From Lepidurus packardi (lineage: Eukaryota; Arthropoda; Branchiopoda; Notostraca; Triopsidae): a stretch of DNA of 64,000 nt. The stretch covers positions 4,345,001 to 4,409,000 of the forward strand of contig JAKZAN010000006.1 of NCBI GenBank assembly GCA_023053545.1, given 5' to 3'. The notes beneath the pieces are model-generated. The model was not told the origin of the DNA. It saw nothing but the letters and a program-made list of their open reading frames with translations, and made no database searches. A program made the translations under genes and the position numbers. How positions within the stretch are numbered: the first letter of the stretch is position 1; each line of letters starts with the position of its first letter. This document shows, one piece after another, positions 10,627-21,700 of the stretch.

Positions 10627-13600
10627 ATGTATAATGGGATTGGGCTGAACACAGCCAGAGGTTCTGGCACCAATGGTTACGTCCAGCGGAATTTGGCCTT
10701 TATAGCTAACAAAAAGGAAAAAATCCAATACCGGACTGAGGAAGATCTTGCCAAACTTGACGCCCAGACCAATCGTCAGCCAAATAAGGAGATTCTAGCT
10801 CACGAAAAGAAGCGAAAACTTGAATTAAAAGTCCTAGAACTCCAAGATGTTTTAGAAGACCAAGGGTACGTCCAGTTACCCCCAAATCCTTTAAACTACA
10901 TCTCTTCTCGCTACCTAAGACTTACCTTTAACTGTAATTCAACTTTTATTGAATTAAGATTTTAAGACTTACCTTTAACTATAATTTCAACTATAATTTA
11001 ACTTATAATTCAACTATAATTCAAATTCAACAAACTCTAAAATTTAGGCAAACATATTTTTGACATTTTGTAAAGTCCCAGCTTTCGTTTTCTGTTCGCT
11101 AACATTACACGTTTCTATGCTTGAAAGACCGGGTTGGTATCCTTAAAGCTCTCTGAAGGTTTTCTTGTGCAAAAAAGTGCTGTCATAATACCTGTATGAC
11201 GTTTACTTGACAGCATCACTCACATCAGCCAACTTCAAGCTGGCCATGCGCCTTTGGAGACATTCAACAAAGGCTAGAATAATACCCAATCTTCCTCCAG
11301 GCGTTTCCTTGATTTTTAACTTACACGCTGTCCAGCTTTTCCCCAGGAGAAACCGGCATAAATACAGCTTAACACGTATCCTAAGTGTAATCTAGGGTAG
11401 TGCGTATTCTTTCCACGTTCGTATGGTGAATTAACTGAATTTTTATTAACGATTTTCCATTTCTTCTCCCCTAATTCCGTTATAGTGTTCTTTCTAATCC
11501 TTAATCACCGTCCCTACTATTGATTAATGTTACGTCTGAGTTATGTGAAAAGCGTAGGGTGACGCCGATCAATATTCGACCGCCTGAAGCGGAACGGAGC
11601 GGAATGAAGGCGACCACGGAAACTATTGATTTTCCTCCATGTCTCCATATTGCCTTTGCAAAGTTGAGCCAAGCTTTAGTAGTGTGCGGCAGCGAGTCTA
11701 TTACATACTTGGTGTTCGTTTATACCTTAAACGCCTTTACCTAGCTCGCCAACTAGTTTTTATTAACGTAGTGTATTTTATCGCAGTGTCAATTTGTATG
11801 CTCCAAGTGAACTCTTTACGGGCGGAACTAACACGTTTTGTTTCATTTGGACAGGCTGCCGGAGGAAGAAATCCAAGAAAAATTACTGGCATACCGTGCC
11901 ATGCTAATTGAAAAAGAAAAGACTACCCAGAGCAAACCTTACGAACGGGACGAGTTTGGAAGATTAATGTAAGTAGATTCATTAATTATTATTTATTTTC
12001 CCTCAAATAAAAAGGCGAAGAATTGAAAAAAAAAGCTTGTGACGACGGTAAACACGCGTGTTCCTCCATGCCTTTTATGCGCAAAAGAAGTGCGCCAACT
12101 AGTCTTTTGGGAGCAGGGAGCGTTTATTGATTTGGGCATCCTTTTCCTCTCAGCTTGATCTTCTGCATCTGTTAGTGAGGATGGACGCCATATTGGGTGT
12201 TCGTTACGTTAGATTGTCCTTAAACCTAAAAAAAGTGTTAAATCTAGTCATGTAACGGGTTAGTTTTTAATTAGTGATGACGTGATAAGTCCAAGTCTTC
12301 CAGTTGCAGTTTTTGCAACCAATCCACGTCTTCCATTTGTGCATTAATATTGTTGCCTTGTCCGAGTCTTCCATTTCCTGAAATGTATTCCGTGTCCGAG
12401 GTCTCAAAGAAAATTAGCTTTCCCAATAGTTTATTCTATCAGCGTTCGTTATCCGTCTTGAGGGCACACGCGAACACCAACCCTTACGTTGCTAACAGGC
12501 ATTTCGGTCCAAACGGACGAAAGTTCAGCTTCTCAATTCCTCAAGCTCCTCCTCGAGAGAGATCAGTACTAGAAAGCAATGATTTGATAGCAAGCGATCA
12601 CGTTCACGGCATTAAATGGCCTGCGTTTAACATTGTCACAGTACCGTGTACGTGCCATTGCGCCAACGGTAAACGCAAGAAGAAACGCAAACGTAAAAAA
12701 CCACGAAATTGGTCCGTAACTCATGTAGAGGAAGTTAGAGCACGATCGTATTGGGATTTGGACGACGAGTCTGTAGTAAAACGCTCCCTGCGCTCGGTTA
12801 TTAGGTATTTTTCGTGTCGAGTACAGCAGATTTCGTATTTTTTTTTTTACAAAAATCGATCTAATTTGTTGTTTGCGTTTGTATTTTTTAGTGTTAAGGA
12901 CTCGCACGCCCTGGCTGAAGCCCAACGCGAGAAAACAGTACAGTTGCGCGCTGCATTTGGCATTTCCGAAACGTATGTAGATGGTTCCAGTTTTGATGCC
13001 AGTCGGAAAGCAGCTAAAGATGTTAAAGATGCAGAGCCACCCAAATACGACATCGTGCACTCGCCGACTCCCAAGCCAGAAGAAGAAGTAAAGGACAAGA
13101 AGGAGAAGAAAGACAAGAAGAAGAAAAAGAAGGAGAAGCGGAAACACAAAGACAGGTATGATTGCATTTGTTTTTCATTTTATCCTGAATTTTAAGGCAA
13201 TTTTGACGTGTACTTTGACGTTTTTGAAGCAGTTCTTCCGAGGCCGAGTCTGAAGATGAAAAGTCCAAAAGCCATAAGAAGAGGAAAGGTGACTCGTCGG
13301 GGGAGGAGTCTGACAAAGACAAATCAAAGTCCAGGAAAAAGGGAAGCAGAAGAGATTCTTCCGACGAGGACATCACAAAGTAATATTTTTGTTACGTTTA
13401 AAGAGGAATTAGTATAAATGATGATTGAAAAGACTATACAAGGTAGAATTGGGAAGGTATTAACGATTGAATCTGGTTGTTAGGGAGGATAGAAGAACTA
13501 TAAAACGATCCCGCCATGATTCTCATAGTCCTTTACCCTCTTCGAGTGGAACCAGCAAACGTCACCAACAAGTAAGGGAATTGAGACCCAAGAGCATGTC

Positions 13601-16600
13601 ATTTTGGCAAATTTGTCTCTATAATGGTTCCTACTTCTGGAGTTTCTTTCGTTTGTTAAGTAATATGCCTTGCTTCCGGGTTAAAAGGTACGTTTTCTCT
13701 TTGTACCCATTTGTCTTCATGGTAAACTGGCACGAAAATCGACCAGCACGTTTTTTTTTCTAAGCGCATTTAATTTTATTCCCCCGTTTTTCTCTAAATG
13801 ACTCGTAACTTTTTACTATATTTTTTGCATTAATACCATTATTAACAGTTAAGTTTAAGTATCTCCGAGTGTTAAACTACTGAAACTGATTGACAAGATG
13901 CAGTAACGTCATATTCCAAAACCACTGCAAAAAATTTTTGTCCATATTGCAGTATATTTTCAATTCATATTCAATATATTTTCAATTTTTTTCATATTGC
14001 AAAAAAAGAACGCTGATGCATGCAGGCGGTTATCGAAATGTTTTGTCTAGGGTTAAGTATCGACATTGTTTCCGTTTCAATTTTCGATTCCTAATCAAGT
14101 GCAGAGAGAAATAGCGGTTTGGGTTTTTGCAGGCGATTATCGATATTGTTTCTTTATGGTTAAGTATCGATATTGTTTCCATTTCAAATTTTGATATCTA
14201 ATCGCCGGAGAGGAAAATAGCGGTTTTTGTGCTTTTTCATCGACAAAATTCGAGTTTTTACAAGTTTACAAGAAGCTTTTCGTGTCAGTTCACTGTACAC
14301 TTTGACAAAAGTTATTTTTTAGAACAAAAATTGACTCAGCTTGGTCGTCTTTCGTATAAAAGGAACGGAAGAAGATAGAAAGTACTTTGTCAGCTTTCGG
14401 TTTTGACGTTTGTCTCTTGCTACATAAAAGACCAGTCCATTTTTTTCTCTGTTCCATTAAACTTGTCTACTTTATATAACTGCCATGCCTTATCCAGGAG
14501 TGACCTCACCATCTCGTAAGTAATCTTAAACACACACACAAGCAAAACCACACACGTATGAACAAAATTGCCCTTCTTTCTCAGTGCTATTGGCTAGGAT
14601 ATATTTGGTTCATAAAAACTTTGACTGTTGTCTTGGTCCATTCCACGTTGAGTTCCCTAACAGTCTTGCTTCATTTTAGGAGAAACCTTCAGACGATCGC
14701 GGAGGCCGGGTTAGTCGCCATGAAAACCGGGAAGCTAACGGAGACAAACCCGGCAGAGATGGACGTCAACGCCACATCGAAAAGCCACGCGATCGAGAAG
14801 AACCGCCTCGAGAACGCTCCAAAGATAGAATCCGACCCGAAGGCAAAGAATCCCGCGTAGATTCGTCCAAGAAGCCCGAATCCCGCGATCGCCGTGATCA
14901 GGACCAGGATCGCGGGGATCGCCACCGTTCCAACCGAGACCGTCCTCAAGAAGACGCTCGAAGCAGTCGCCGAGACGGACCTGAGCGCAGCAACGGCCGA
15001 AGAGAAGAACCCAAGCCGATTGCACCGATCGAAAAGGCTGTCGTACCCGAAGAGGCAATTCGGGAAGAGCCTAAGGATCGTCCGGCCCCGGAGGTTAGGG
15101 GCAATGGTCGCGAAAAGAACGGCGGAAGTCGCCGTTACGATGATCGGGATCGAAATCGGGAACGGGACAGGAGCAGGGATCGCGATAGGCCACGACGAGA
15201 GAACGACAACCCACGAGATCAAGACCACGATCGACGTAACCATCCCAGGGATCGCGACAACACCCGCACGGAAGATCGCCGCGAGCGAAGAGACTCCCCC
15301 AAGCAGGACCGCCGAGAACGAGACAGGATTTCGGAGCACTCGCAGCGCCGAGATCGTTCTAATGATCGCAGCAAGGACGCCGAGGACGTCAGCCAGAAGA
15401 AGATCGTCGTAGAAGCGGTTGTGTCCCGCGACGACCGGAGAGAACGTAAAAAGTCCCCTGCGAGCCAGGTGGAGAGCAATGGGAGCCGGAAAACAGGGGA
15501 AAAGGAACAGCGAGAGCAACAGAAGCCCGAAAAGGGAAGCTCGGGACACGAGTCTCGGCGCAAAAGTTCGCCGATGTTGTCGCGTTCGCGGAGTCGGAGC
15601 TATTCACCCTTGCGGCGTAATACGGGTCGCTATCAGGAAATTCCGCCGCAAGCGCGCGTACTCGAGCAACCGAAAGCCGAGCTGGAAATCGCCACGCCCC
15701 TGAAAGTGTCGTTCCCCATACCTAGCAAGAAGTTTTCAAAAACGAAGAGCTCTTCGTCTTCTTCATCTTCCTCGTCCTCTTCCTCGTCCTCTTCGTCGTC
15801 CTCGTCCTCGGACTCGGATAGTTCTCACAAATCTGACAAGCGGAAATCGCGCAAAGCTCGATCTCGCGAATCTTCGGAAGATTCCAGCAGTTCTTCGCGC
15901 TCTTCGTCGTCGTCTTCAGACTCTTCGTCGAGCTCGTCAACGTCGCGTTCACGTAGTCGTTCGCTTTCGATCCCGCGTCGCTCGGGGTCGCCCTCTTTTC
16001 TAGACAAACGCAGAATCACCAGGTAAAGGAGTACCTACAAGTTTATCCGCTACGTCTTTTCTTCTTCCTTCATTATTACTATAATTTTTTTGTCCTAAAC
16101 CCTTTGAGTTCAGTTTTAAGAAAAAAACGACATCCCTACTCCATCAGACACTTAGAATTTTTGAGTTTTCGATTATTTTGATTTATTTTTTTTTAGTATT
16201 ACTTTCTTAGCTGTTCCTTTTGGCATGTATCGTATTTTCTTTCCAGTAGTTAATACACTTTTCAGTTCCGCCTCGCAGTTTTGTTGTACAGCAAGTTGTG
16301 TTTATCCTTGGCCCTTGTACAATGTTCTTGTTACAGCAAGCTCCCTTAGGATGCCCAAGCGATTCATAACGGTAAGGTCCAGCTCATTTGCCGTTTTTTC
16401 TCCAGCTTGGTTCCGCTTTTATTTGATTTTTTTTTTTTAAATCATCCGTACTTCTGTTGTCGGTACCTTAAACAGTTCTCGCATTGTTACAACGCCAATT
16501 TTCTTATAATTTTAATTTTTTAGATTTTTATTAACAATGAAAATTTGAGGGGAATTGTGGTCATTTTGGATTTGTTGTCATTGGGGACGTAGTACGGGGG

Positions 16601-16990
16601 AACTTAACAAACCAGGGCGTACTAACATTCAAATTGTATTTTACTAGTGCTCGTAAACGTCCCATTCCATACCATCGTCCCACGCCTACTCCACTAACTA
16701 GCAGCTCGGAATCTGATTACTGGGACCGGTCCAGTCGTTCTTCTTGTTCCAAGAGTCGCTCACGATCCCGTTCTTCGTGGAGCAGGACATCCAGAAGTTA
16801 TTCACGATCTCGTTCGCACTCCAGGGCCAGGTCTAGTCGGCCGCGTTCGCGTCATACTTCCCTGAGTAGTCGTAGTTCTGGACGAAGCAGTTCGCGTTCG
16901 TCTTCGAGGTCACGAGGCTCGCGAGCTTCGTCTCGCGACAGTGCACGGAGAAAGAAGAGTAGCACCCGCAGCCGAGAGAACAGTCGCTAG
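10627..16990 (+). CDS. Srrm234: Srrm2/3/4-type SR-related splicing factor with cwf21 and eMIC domains, complete
   Basis: Exons are 10627-10865, 11855-11968, 12892-13155, 13233-13379, 13484-13571, 14680-16022 and 16648-16990. Joined, they give 845 residues; an optional in-frame exon at 12499-12804 would make 947. The N-terminus MYNGIGL..RGSGTNGYVQRN is the SRRM2/Cwc21 signature. A cwf21 domain follows at about residues 55-105, which in the family contacts Prp8/Snu114 in the spliceosome. LRAAFGI and YVDGSSFD (about 136-153) also match SRRM2. Then come a Lys/Glu-rich linker, a long RD/RE/RS region in exon 6, a polyserine run near 641-665 and RS repeats. Residues about 722-747 (PSFLDKRRIT-S-ARKRPIPYHRP) match the eMIC domain of SRRM3/4, which enhances neural microexon inclusion. 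The combination of cwf21 and eMIC in one gene is the ancestral invertebrate arrangement. It is a nuclear protein. Orthology is secure; isoform usage is inferred. Confidence 0.93.
10866..11854 (+). other. First intron of Srrm234 with a short tandem repeat
   Basis: A 989-nt GT-AG intron. It contains a roughly 47-bp near-duplication beginning AAGACTTACCTTTAACT at 10917 and 10964, followed by repeats of ACTATAATTC to about 11030. No coding exon was recognised. Confidence 0.5.
12499..12804 (+). other. Srrm234: Candidate in-frame cassette exon of Srrm234 (102 codons)
   Basis: The intron between 11968 and 12892 contains a 306-nt stretch, open in the phase needed at both ends. It is preceded by a strong acceptor (TTGCTAACAG, ending at 12498) and followed by a donor, AG|GTATTT, at 12805. 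Its length is a multiple of three, so inclusion or skipping leaves the downstream frame intact. The encoded segment begins HFGPNGRKFS, has a CTCHC cluster, a very basic KRKKKRKRKKPRNW stretch and an acidic WDLDDE motif. No known domain was recognised. It is either an alternative exon or an exonised sequence. Transcript evidence is needed to decide. Confidence 0.45.
14024..14233 (+). repeat. Diverged tandem duplication (about 107 bp) with TATCGATA sites
   Basis: Two adjacent copies begin GCAGGCGGTTATCGA (about 14024) and GCAGGCGATTATCGATATTG (about 14130) and both end ATAGCGGTTT. The second copy contains two TATCGATA words (14138-14145 and 14165-14172), identical to the DRE promoter motif of insects; in the first copy both are mutated. 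It lies in an intron 120-330 nt upstream of a TATA box. Confidence 0.6.
14355..14515 (+). promoter_or_regulatory. Possible internal promoter and alternative first exon of Srrm234
   Basis: TATAAAAG at 14355 is followed 37 nt later by a TCAG initiator-like site (14390-14393), then an ATG at 14485 and a donor consensus C|GTAAGT at 14516. Splicing to the 14680 acceptor would shift the short MPYPGVTSPS frame into a stop. If this exon is used, it would therefore act as a 5' leader for a shorter RS/eMIC protein starting within exon 6. Two DRE-like sites lie just upstream. This is suggestive only. Confidence 0.25.
16023..16647 (+). other. Srrm234: Terminal intron splitting the eMIC domain
   Basis: This 625-nt GT-AG intron separates KRRIT from ARKRPIPYHRP. 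The donor reads AG|GTAAAG and overlaps an in-frame stop: unspliced RNA encodes RITR then TAA at 16024-16026. Retention or a terminal exon inside the intron would thus remove the eMIC C-terminus. A further acceptor-like site (TTTTTTTTAG, ending at 16196) opens an in-frame stretch to 16440. No AATAAA or ATTAAA was found in the intron. Confidence 0.6.
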
Positions 16991-17532
16991 TCATTATTTT
17001 TGTGTTTTTAGGGATCTCTGTGTTTTGTTAGTTGTGCGATATTACTTAACGAATTAAGCATTAAGGTATGACAGGCTCAGTTGAGCCAAGTGAATCTTGC
17101 AATTCCAATGTTGCACTTGTGATGAGCATGGGAATGAGCAGGAGAATCAGGGGCGTAACTTTGAGATTTATGCCCTTATCTGCGGCTACAAGTACTTAAG
17201 AATACTCTTGATTAAAAAATTTAGATAATGTCTCTCATCAAAGGCTAAACACGGCCACGGTGAGCTGTTATAATACTCCCTGTTGGATTTTTGGATCTCA
17301 TGTGAAATTGCATTAACCCATGTATGTGAACCATCTACTTAAGCTTATTTTTTCTTGAAACAATATGAGGGTGATTACTCTCCCATATTGAGAGTAAGAT
17401 CTTCTAGTCATTTGCTGCTTCTCGTAACGTTTTTTTTGTTCGATTTTTGTTCCAGTCTGAGCTAAAGTCGCATTCCCAACCTTGCTAGTCATTCCAATTC
17501 TTCCCTAAGAAATCTCGTATTGTTTCCGTGTG

Positions 17533-17538
17533 AATAAA
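17533..17538 (+). terminator. Polyadenylation signal of Srrm234
   Basis: AATAAA about 540 nt after the stop, followed by a GT/T-rich stretch (TGCGTATTTCTTGTCT). An earlier ATTAAA at 17211-17216 is a possible proximal site. The next gene's 5' exon begins only about 150 nt downstream. Confidence 0.55.
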
Positions 17539-17684
17539 TGTCAAGCACTGCGTATTTCTTGTCTCATTGAAAGGAAAATGTATTGGATAAAATACCGTTA
17601 AATAAGTTTGAAATTGGCGCGTATCTAAATACCGGCCAATAGGAGAGCGGCTAGTCTATCAACGTAGTGGGAACATACGATTGG

Positions 17685-17779
17685 TCAGCTCTTGCGGCAA
17701 CATCAACAAACGTAACGAGCTGTCTCGCAGGAGTGTTGTTGTCATATTCTTGTTTCTTTCCTAAACAAAGCAAAGAAAG
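17685..17779 (+). other. Noncoding 5' exon of SMIM14 (approximate start)
   Basis: A donor AAAG|GTGAGT at 17780 matches the acceptor TTTTACTTTTCAG ending at 18289, immediately before the SMIM14 ATG, giving a 510-nt intron in the 5' UTR. The start is estimated from a TCAG initiator-like site at 17685-17688, preceded by ATTGG (a reverse CCAAT box). No TATA box is seen. Confidence 0.45.
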
Positions 17780-18289
17780 GTGAGTCTCTTCCCATTCAAT
17801 TTTCAACTAATTTGTATGGTTTGGAGCGTGTTTTTGGTTACTGTTTCTAGTTTGAGTCTTTCAAAATTCAGTTAAACGCGAACGGAAATTTTGTTGTTTG
17901 TTTCCACACTGAAAGTGAAACACACACCACACAGCGGCTAGACTGACCGTTAGTTATAACCTTTCCATTTCCGAAAGTGACTCGTCTTCTAAAGGTGAAA
18001 GAACTTCAGAATCTGTATTCGCCAAGTTCATTTTTTTTACAGGAATGCTAATTTGTTAAGTCAAAACTTGTGTAGAGAAACTTGCCTTTAGTTTGCTTTT
18101 ACGTAATTAACCAGAAGTGCCTTGACTGACTTGAGCTTGACTGAGGTCAGAAGTTAACCTTGGTTAGTTTTATGTTGCGCTGTTACTTTCAGAATACGTG
18201 TTCTTGTATTGTATAAGAGATGAGGAAAGAATAGCTCTTAGAATATTAATCATTTAAATTCATTAAAGTCCACACCTTTTACTTTTCAG

Positions 18290-18727
18290 ATGGCTGATGG
18301 TGGAGATGGATTTGACCTGTGCGAATGTATTTGGAACCATGAGATGGCTATGAGGAGACTTATTAACTTGGTAATTAAAAAAAATTATCTTTGGAACTAA
18401 TTTTATTTATTAATTTTTTTGTGCGAACAGTTGCGCTCCTCGCAGGCGTATTGTAACGACAACGAATGCCTTACAGATCTCCCTGGGCCAACCGGTGCAC
18501 CGAATGCAGATAACGGAATGTTTTTTATGATGATCTGTTGGGCAGCTTTGGCGGTTGCGTTGTACTTGATGCGACCCCCTTCTCTAAGAAACAGAAGTGA
18601 TGGTAAACCCAGTCAGGTACTATATTCCACTCGCATTAATTGGCTTTACCTGCTCTAATTGCCATTGCTTTGTCCATTGTAGGGTCCGAATGGCAGAGGG
18701 CCTCCAGCTCCACCTGCTCTTAATTAG
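18290..18727 (+). CDS. SMIM14: SMIM14, small integral membrane protein 14
   Basis: Coding exons are 18290-18370, 18431-18616 and 18683-18727, giving 103 residues. The N-terminus has the family pattern GFDLCECIWNHEMAMRRLIN, then LRSSQAYCNDNECL with conserved cysteines and LPGPTG. One membrane segment spans about residues 57-74 (MFFMMICWAALAVALYLM), followed by RPPSLR and a Pro-rich tail ending PPAPPALN. The human protein (about 99 residues) has the same order and length. It is an ER membrane protein whose exact role is poorly known. The start codon lies directly at the splice acceptor. All introns are short GT-AG. The 3' UTR region contains overlapping GTACTGTAC words at 18777-18790. Confidence 0.95.
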
Positions 18728-21700
18728 CCCTAGACGCCTTCCTCGCAAGTGATTTGGACCAATGACAACGTCGAATGTACTGTACTGTACGGTGGTGATG
18801 ATTGAGGCACGTTTTCTTGTAAATTTTCAAAGGTTATTGTAACGAAAACTTCTTTGTGTGGTTGTTATGGGCTTGCACAGGCTAAGGATATAAATATCGT
18901 ATGGCTTACTTTTAATGTAGCTGCAGGATTTTTATGTATCATATATAAGTAGCCTTGGAATATAACCCAGATTTAATACCTGGAACTGGATTCCTTATAC
19001 AATATAAACTTCTTGTATTCTTGAGTTGTTTTATTTCTCCATTTGCTTTATTCGCAGTTTTTTAACCAAAGAACTTTGGTATCATAAAACCTTCGTTATG
19101 TCTTCGAGCATTATAGGTATATGAGTATTACAGCTTGGAGTGTGTTCGAGTCGAGTGGAAGTGAAGTGAAGGTGCACATTCCAATTGCGCTACCGCAACA
19201 AAAAAAATCCGAACACTTAAGCTAATGGCTTCTTTAGGTTCAATGGTGGAACTGATCCCTAATGGTCACGTTCGTTCACGGTTTATAAGCTGCTAAGTGA
19301 ATGGAGTAATTGCTTTAAAATTGCGTACGTCATTCGCCTTTGTAAATGGCAAGGACCTTTGCTTAAAACTTGCCTGATTGCCTTTATGAGATGAAGGTGA
19401 GCCCAATTAAAACAGTGAAAAGGTTTCTTTTTCTGTGTATGGAAAATAATCTATAAAGATCAATGCGTAGCAACATGGGCAAGTCATTACTTGAATGTCC
19501 TGTGACGTCACCCGCTTGTCTAGCATTGGCAGTCTTTAGACAAGTATACTCCCTCAACAATGAAATCCCTTCGCTGTATGTTGACACTTGAGTTTCGTAA
19601 CGTCGAAGTACCTTGCAAAAGGCATTATTTCGGTTCATTCACATGGGGGAATTCAAGCCTATCAATAGGGAATTTGGCAATCCAGTGATACCTTAATTAA
19701 TATCGCAAGAAATATCTTGTTGTCGACTCCCGAATGTGGCTTTTTCTAATGAAAACGTTTCGGAAGACCTTTTCATGGTCAGCCTAATTACCTAGCTATA
19801 TTTTCTTCTTGCAATGATGTATATAGGTACAAACAAAAGAGGTTCAAACAGGAAGGGATCTTTTTGCTATTGCAAAATAGTTTCGTAATAAGTTATAGTA
19901 TATCTGAGACAGAATAACAACCTGGGGTGATGGCTGCTGGCCAAACCCAGCCAAACAGACGTACCGGACACTAAGTATTACATATTGGATGGTTGCGAAA
20001 GCGTCTGCAGTGCTTGTGTAGCGTATTTGTCTTGTATAAAAGGTATAATTTTTGTTTTCTCATGTGCGTTTTTTGTCTTTTTGTATTCCTTGACAGGTTA
20101 ACGCGAGGTAGCATGAATGACAACTTACTTAATTGGTGAAACCATGGCTGAATTGGCGTTTTTTGTTCGGATTCGTCGCGCATGGCGCTAAAGGCTAAAC
20201 GATAAGAGGTCTTGGATTGGCATAAACGTTTCCGGTGCTAAGGACCAGCTTATCTACTTTGCTGGTTATTTAAGGCCGCACGTTTGCTGCAACGCTGGAA
20301 CGGATGGCAGGTATTTTATCACTTTTGTTCTCGTAAAAAGCTAAGCTATGGAAAGGATGTTCAACTTCTCACTCCTTAACAGATGGTATACCTCCTGATT
20401 TACGAGTCTTTTAGCTGAAAGCTAGCTAAATTGTAAAGGCAACGACCAAAATCCAGGGATACACGAAGCCTACCATGCGTTACTAAGTGTTAAAGTTGGT
20501 CAGGTAAACTATGGTACGAGCCACTTTTTTGAACCCACAACGCATGTGGGACCTATCAATTAATTGATCCCTTGAGGTATTGAAAAAGAGAGGTTTCCAA
20601 CATATTTAGGAAAGAAAGGAAAATAAAAACGAGTGGCTTTTTTGGTGGTTTGAGGTATCTTTTGTGTGTATTTTTTGGGCTTGTTAGGTTGCCATGAAAC
20701 TGAATGAAACGTTTGAAAAATTACAACTGGTCAACGTTTCTTGAACCGTTATAGTGAGCCTTGTATTTTCTTAAACTTTAATAGGGAGGTCAATAGAGAC
20801 CGACATATATATATATTGTGTAAAAGCTCTAAAATTGAAGGCTCTATTTCCACTGCTGTCTCTTGATCCCGACAAATCCTGTTTGGCCGCTCTCTGCACT
20901 ATATACCTTCTAATTGCTGTGAAAGAACAATACTTCAAGCCCGTTGTCATGGTAGTGGCTTTGATCGTGGTTGATATCAAAGCGATGAAATCAGCTTCTA
21001 TCTTGATCGAAAAAGCCAACGCCAAATCCGCTTTTTACGGACCAACGCTCGAGTGTGTGAAACCCAGCACTCTTACGTTTGGCTGAACACCTTACATCAA
21101 GTTCTGGCTCTACCTTTCACGGGTAACCTGAAAATTTAACGGTTAAAAACTAATCTAAACAAAAGCGCTCTCGAGAGAAAAAACTCTGTGGTTTCTGAAC
21201 TTCTTGTTTGATCTTTTATTATACATCCAGAAAAAGAGAAAACTTTCTATGCCAAAACTTGTTATTTTTCACCATGTGACCCACTGTTAGAAAATACTGG
21301 AAAACATCGTTTGACTTAAAGGAGTGAACCACAGTATCTTGGTTTCTGAACCTATATACGTAGGTATATTTTGTGGTTTCCAAAGTTTAAAACGTTTCCA
21401 AAATTCTTTTTTCATTTTATACTTTATTATATACTTTAAGTATACAAATATATACTATATTACATATATACACTGTGTATGTACTGTGGAATGAATCATT
21501 TAAAGTTCGCAAGAATTAGATCATAATCTCGCGCTGCACTTGGACGCCATCTATAATGCCTTTTTTGGCGCAAAAAAAGTGGCGTGGGTGCGTTGTTTAG
21601 TCGTTGTGTTGTCTCACGTTTTCCTGTGACGTTTTCTTCAAACAAGGGAAGTTAAATTGTGCAATTTAGGCGAAAAAGAAACCTAGGACAGGTAAACATT

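Noticed and set aside
14689-15549. 286-codon open frame on the minus strand
   Set aside because: It is antisense to the RS/RD-rich exon of Srrm234; the repetitive codons leave the opposite frame open. No domain, and the plus strand is clearly coding.
16197-16440. Possible alternative terminal exon inside the last Srrm234 intron
   Set aside because: The frame is open and an acceptor exists, but the peptide is hydrophobic and unlike the family, no poly(A) hexamer is present, and the internal donor at 16372 has the wrong phase to rejoin the last exon.
20835-21086. 83-codon frame of slightly coding-like composition
   Set aside because: Open on both strands, no recognisable motif, promoter or splice signals; too short to claim without transcript data.
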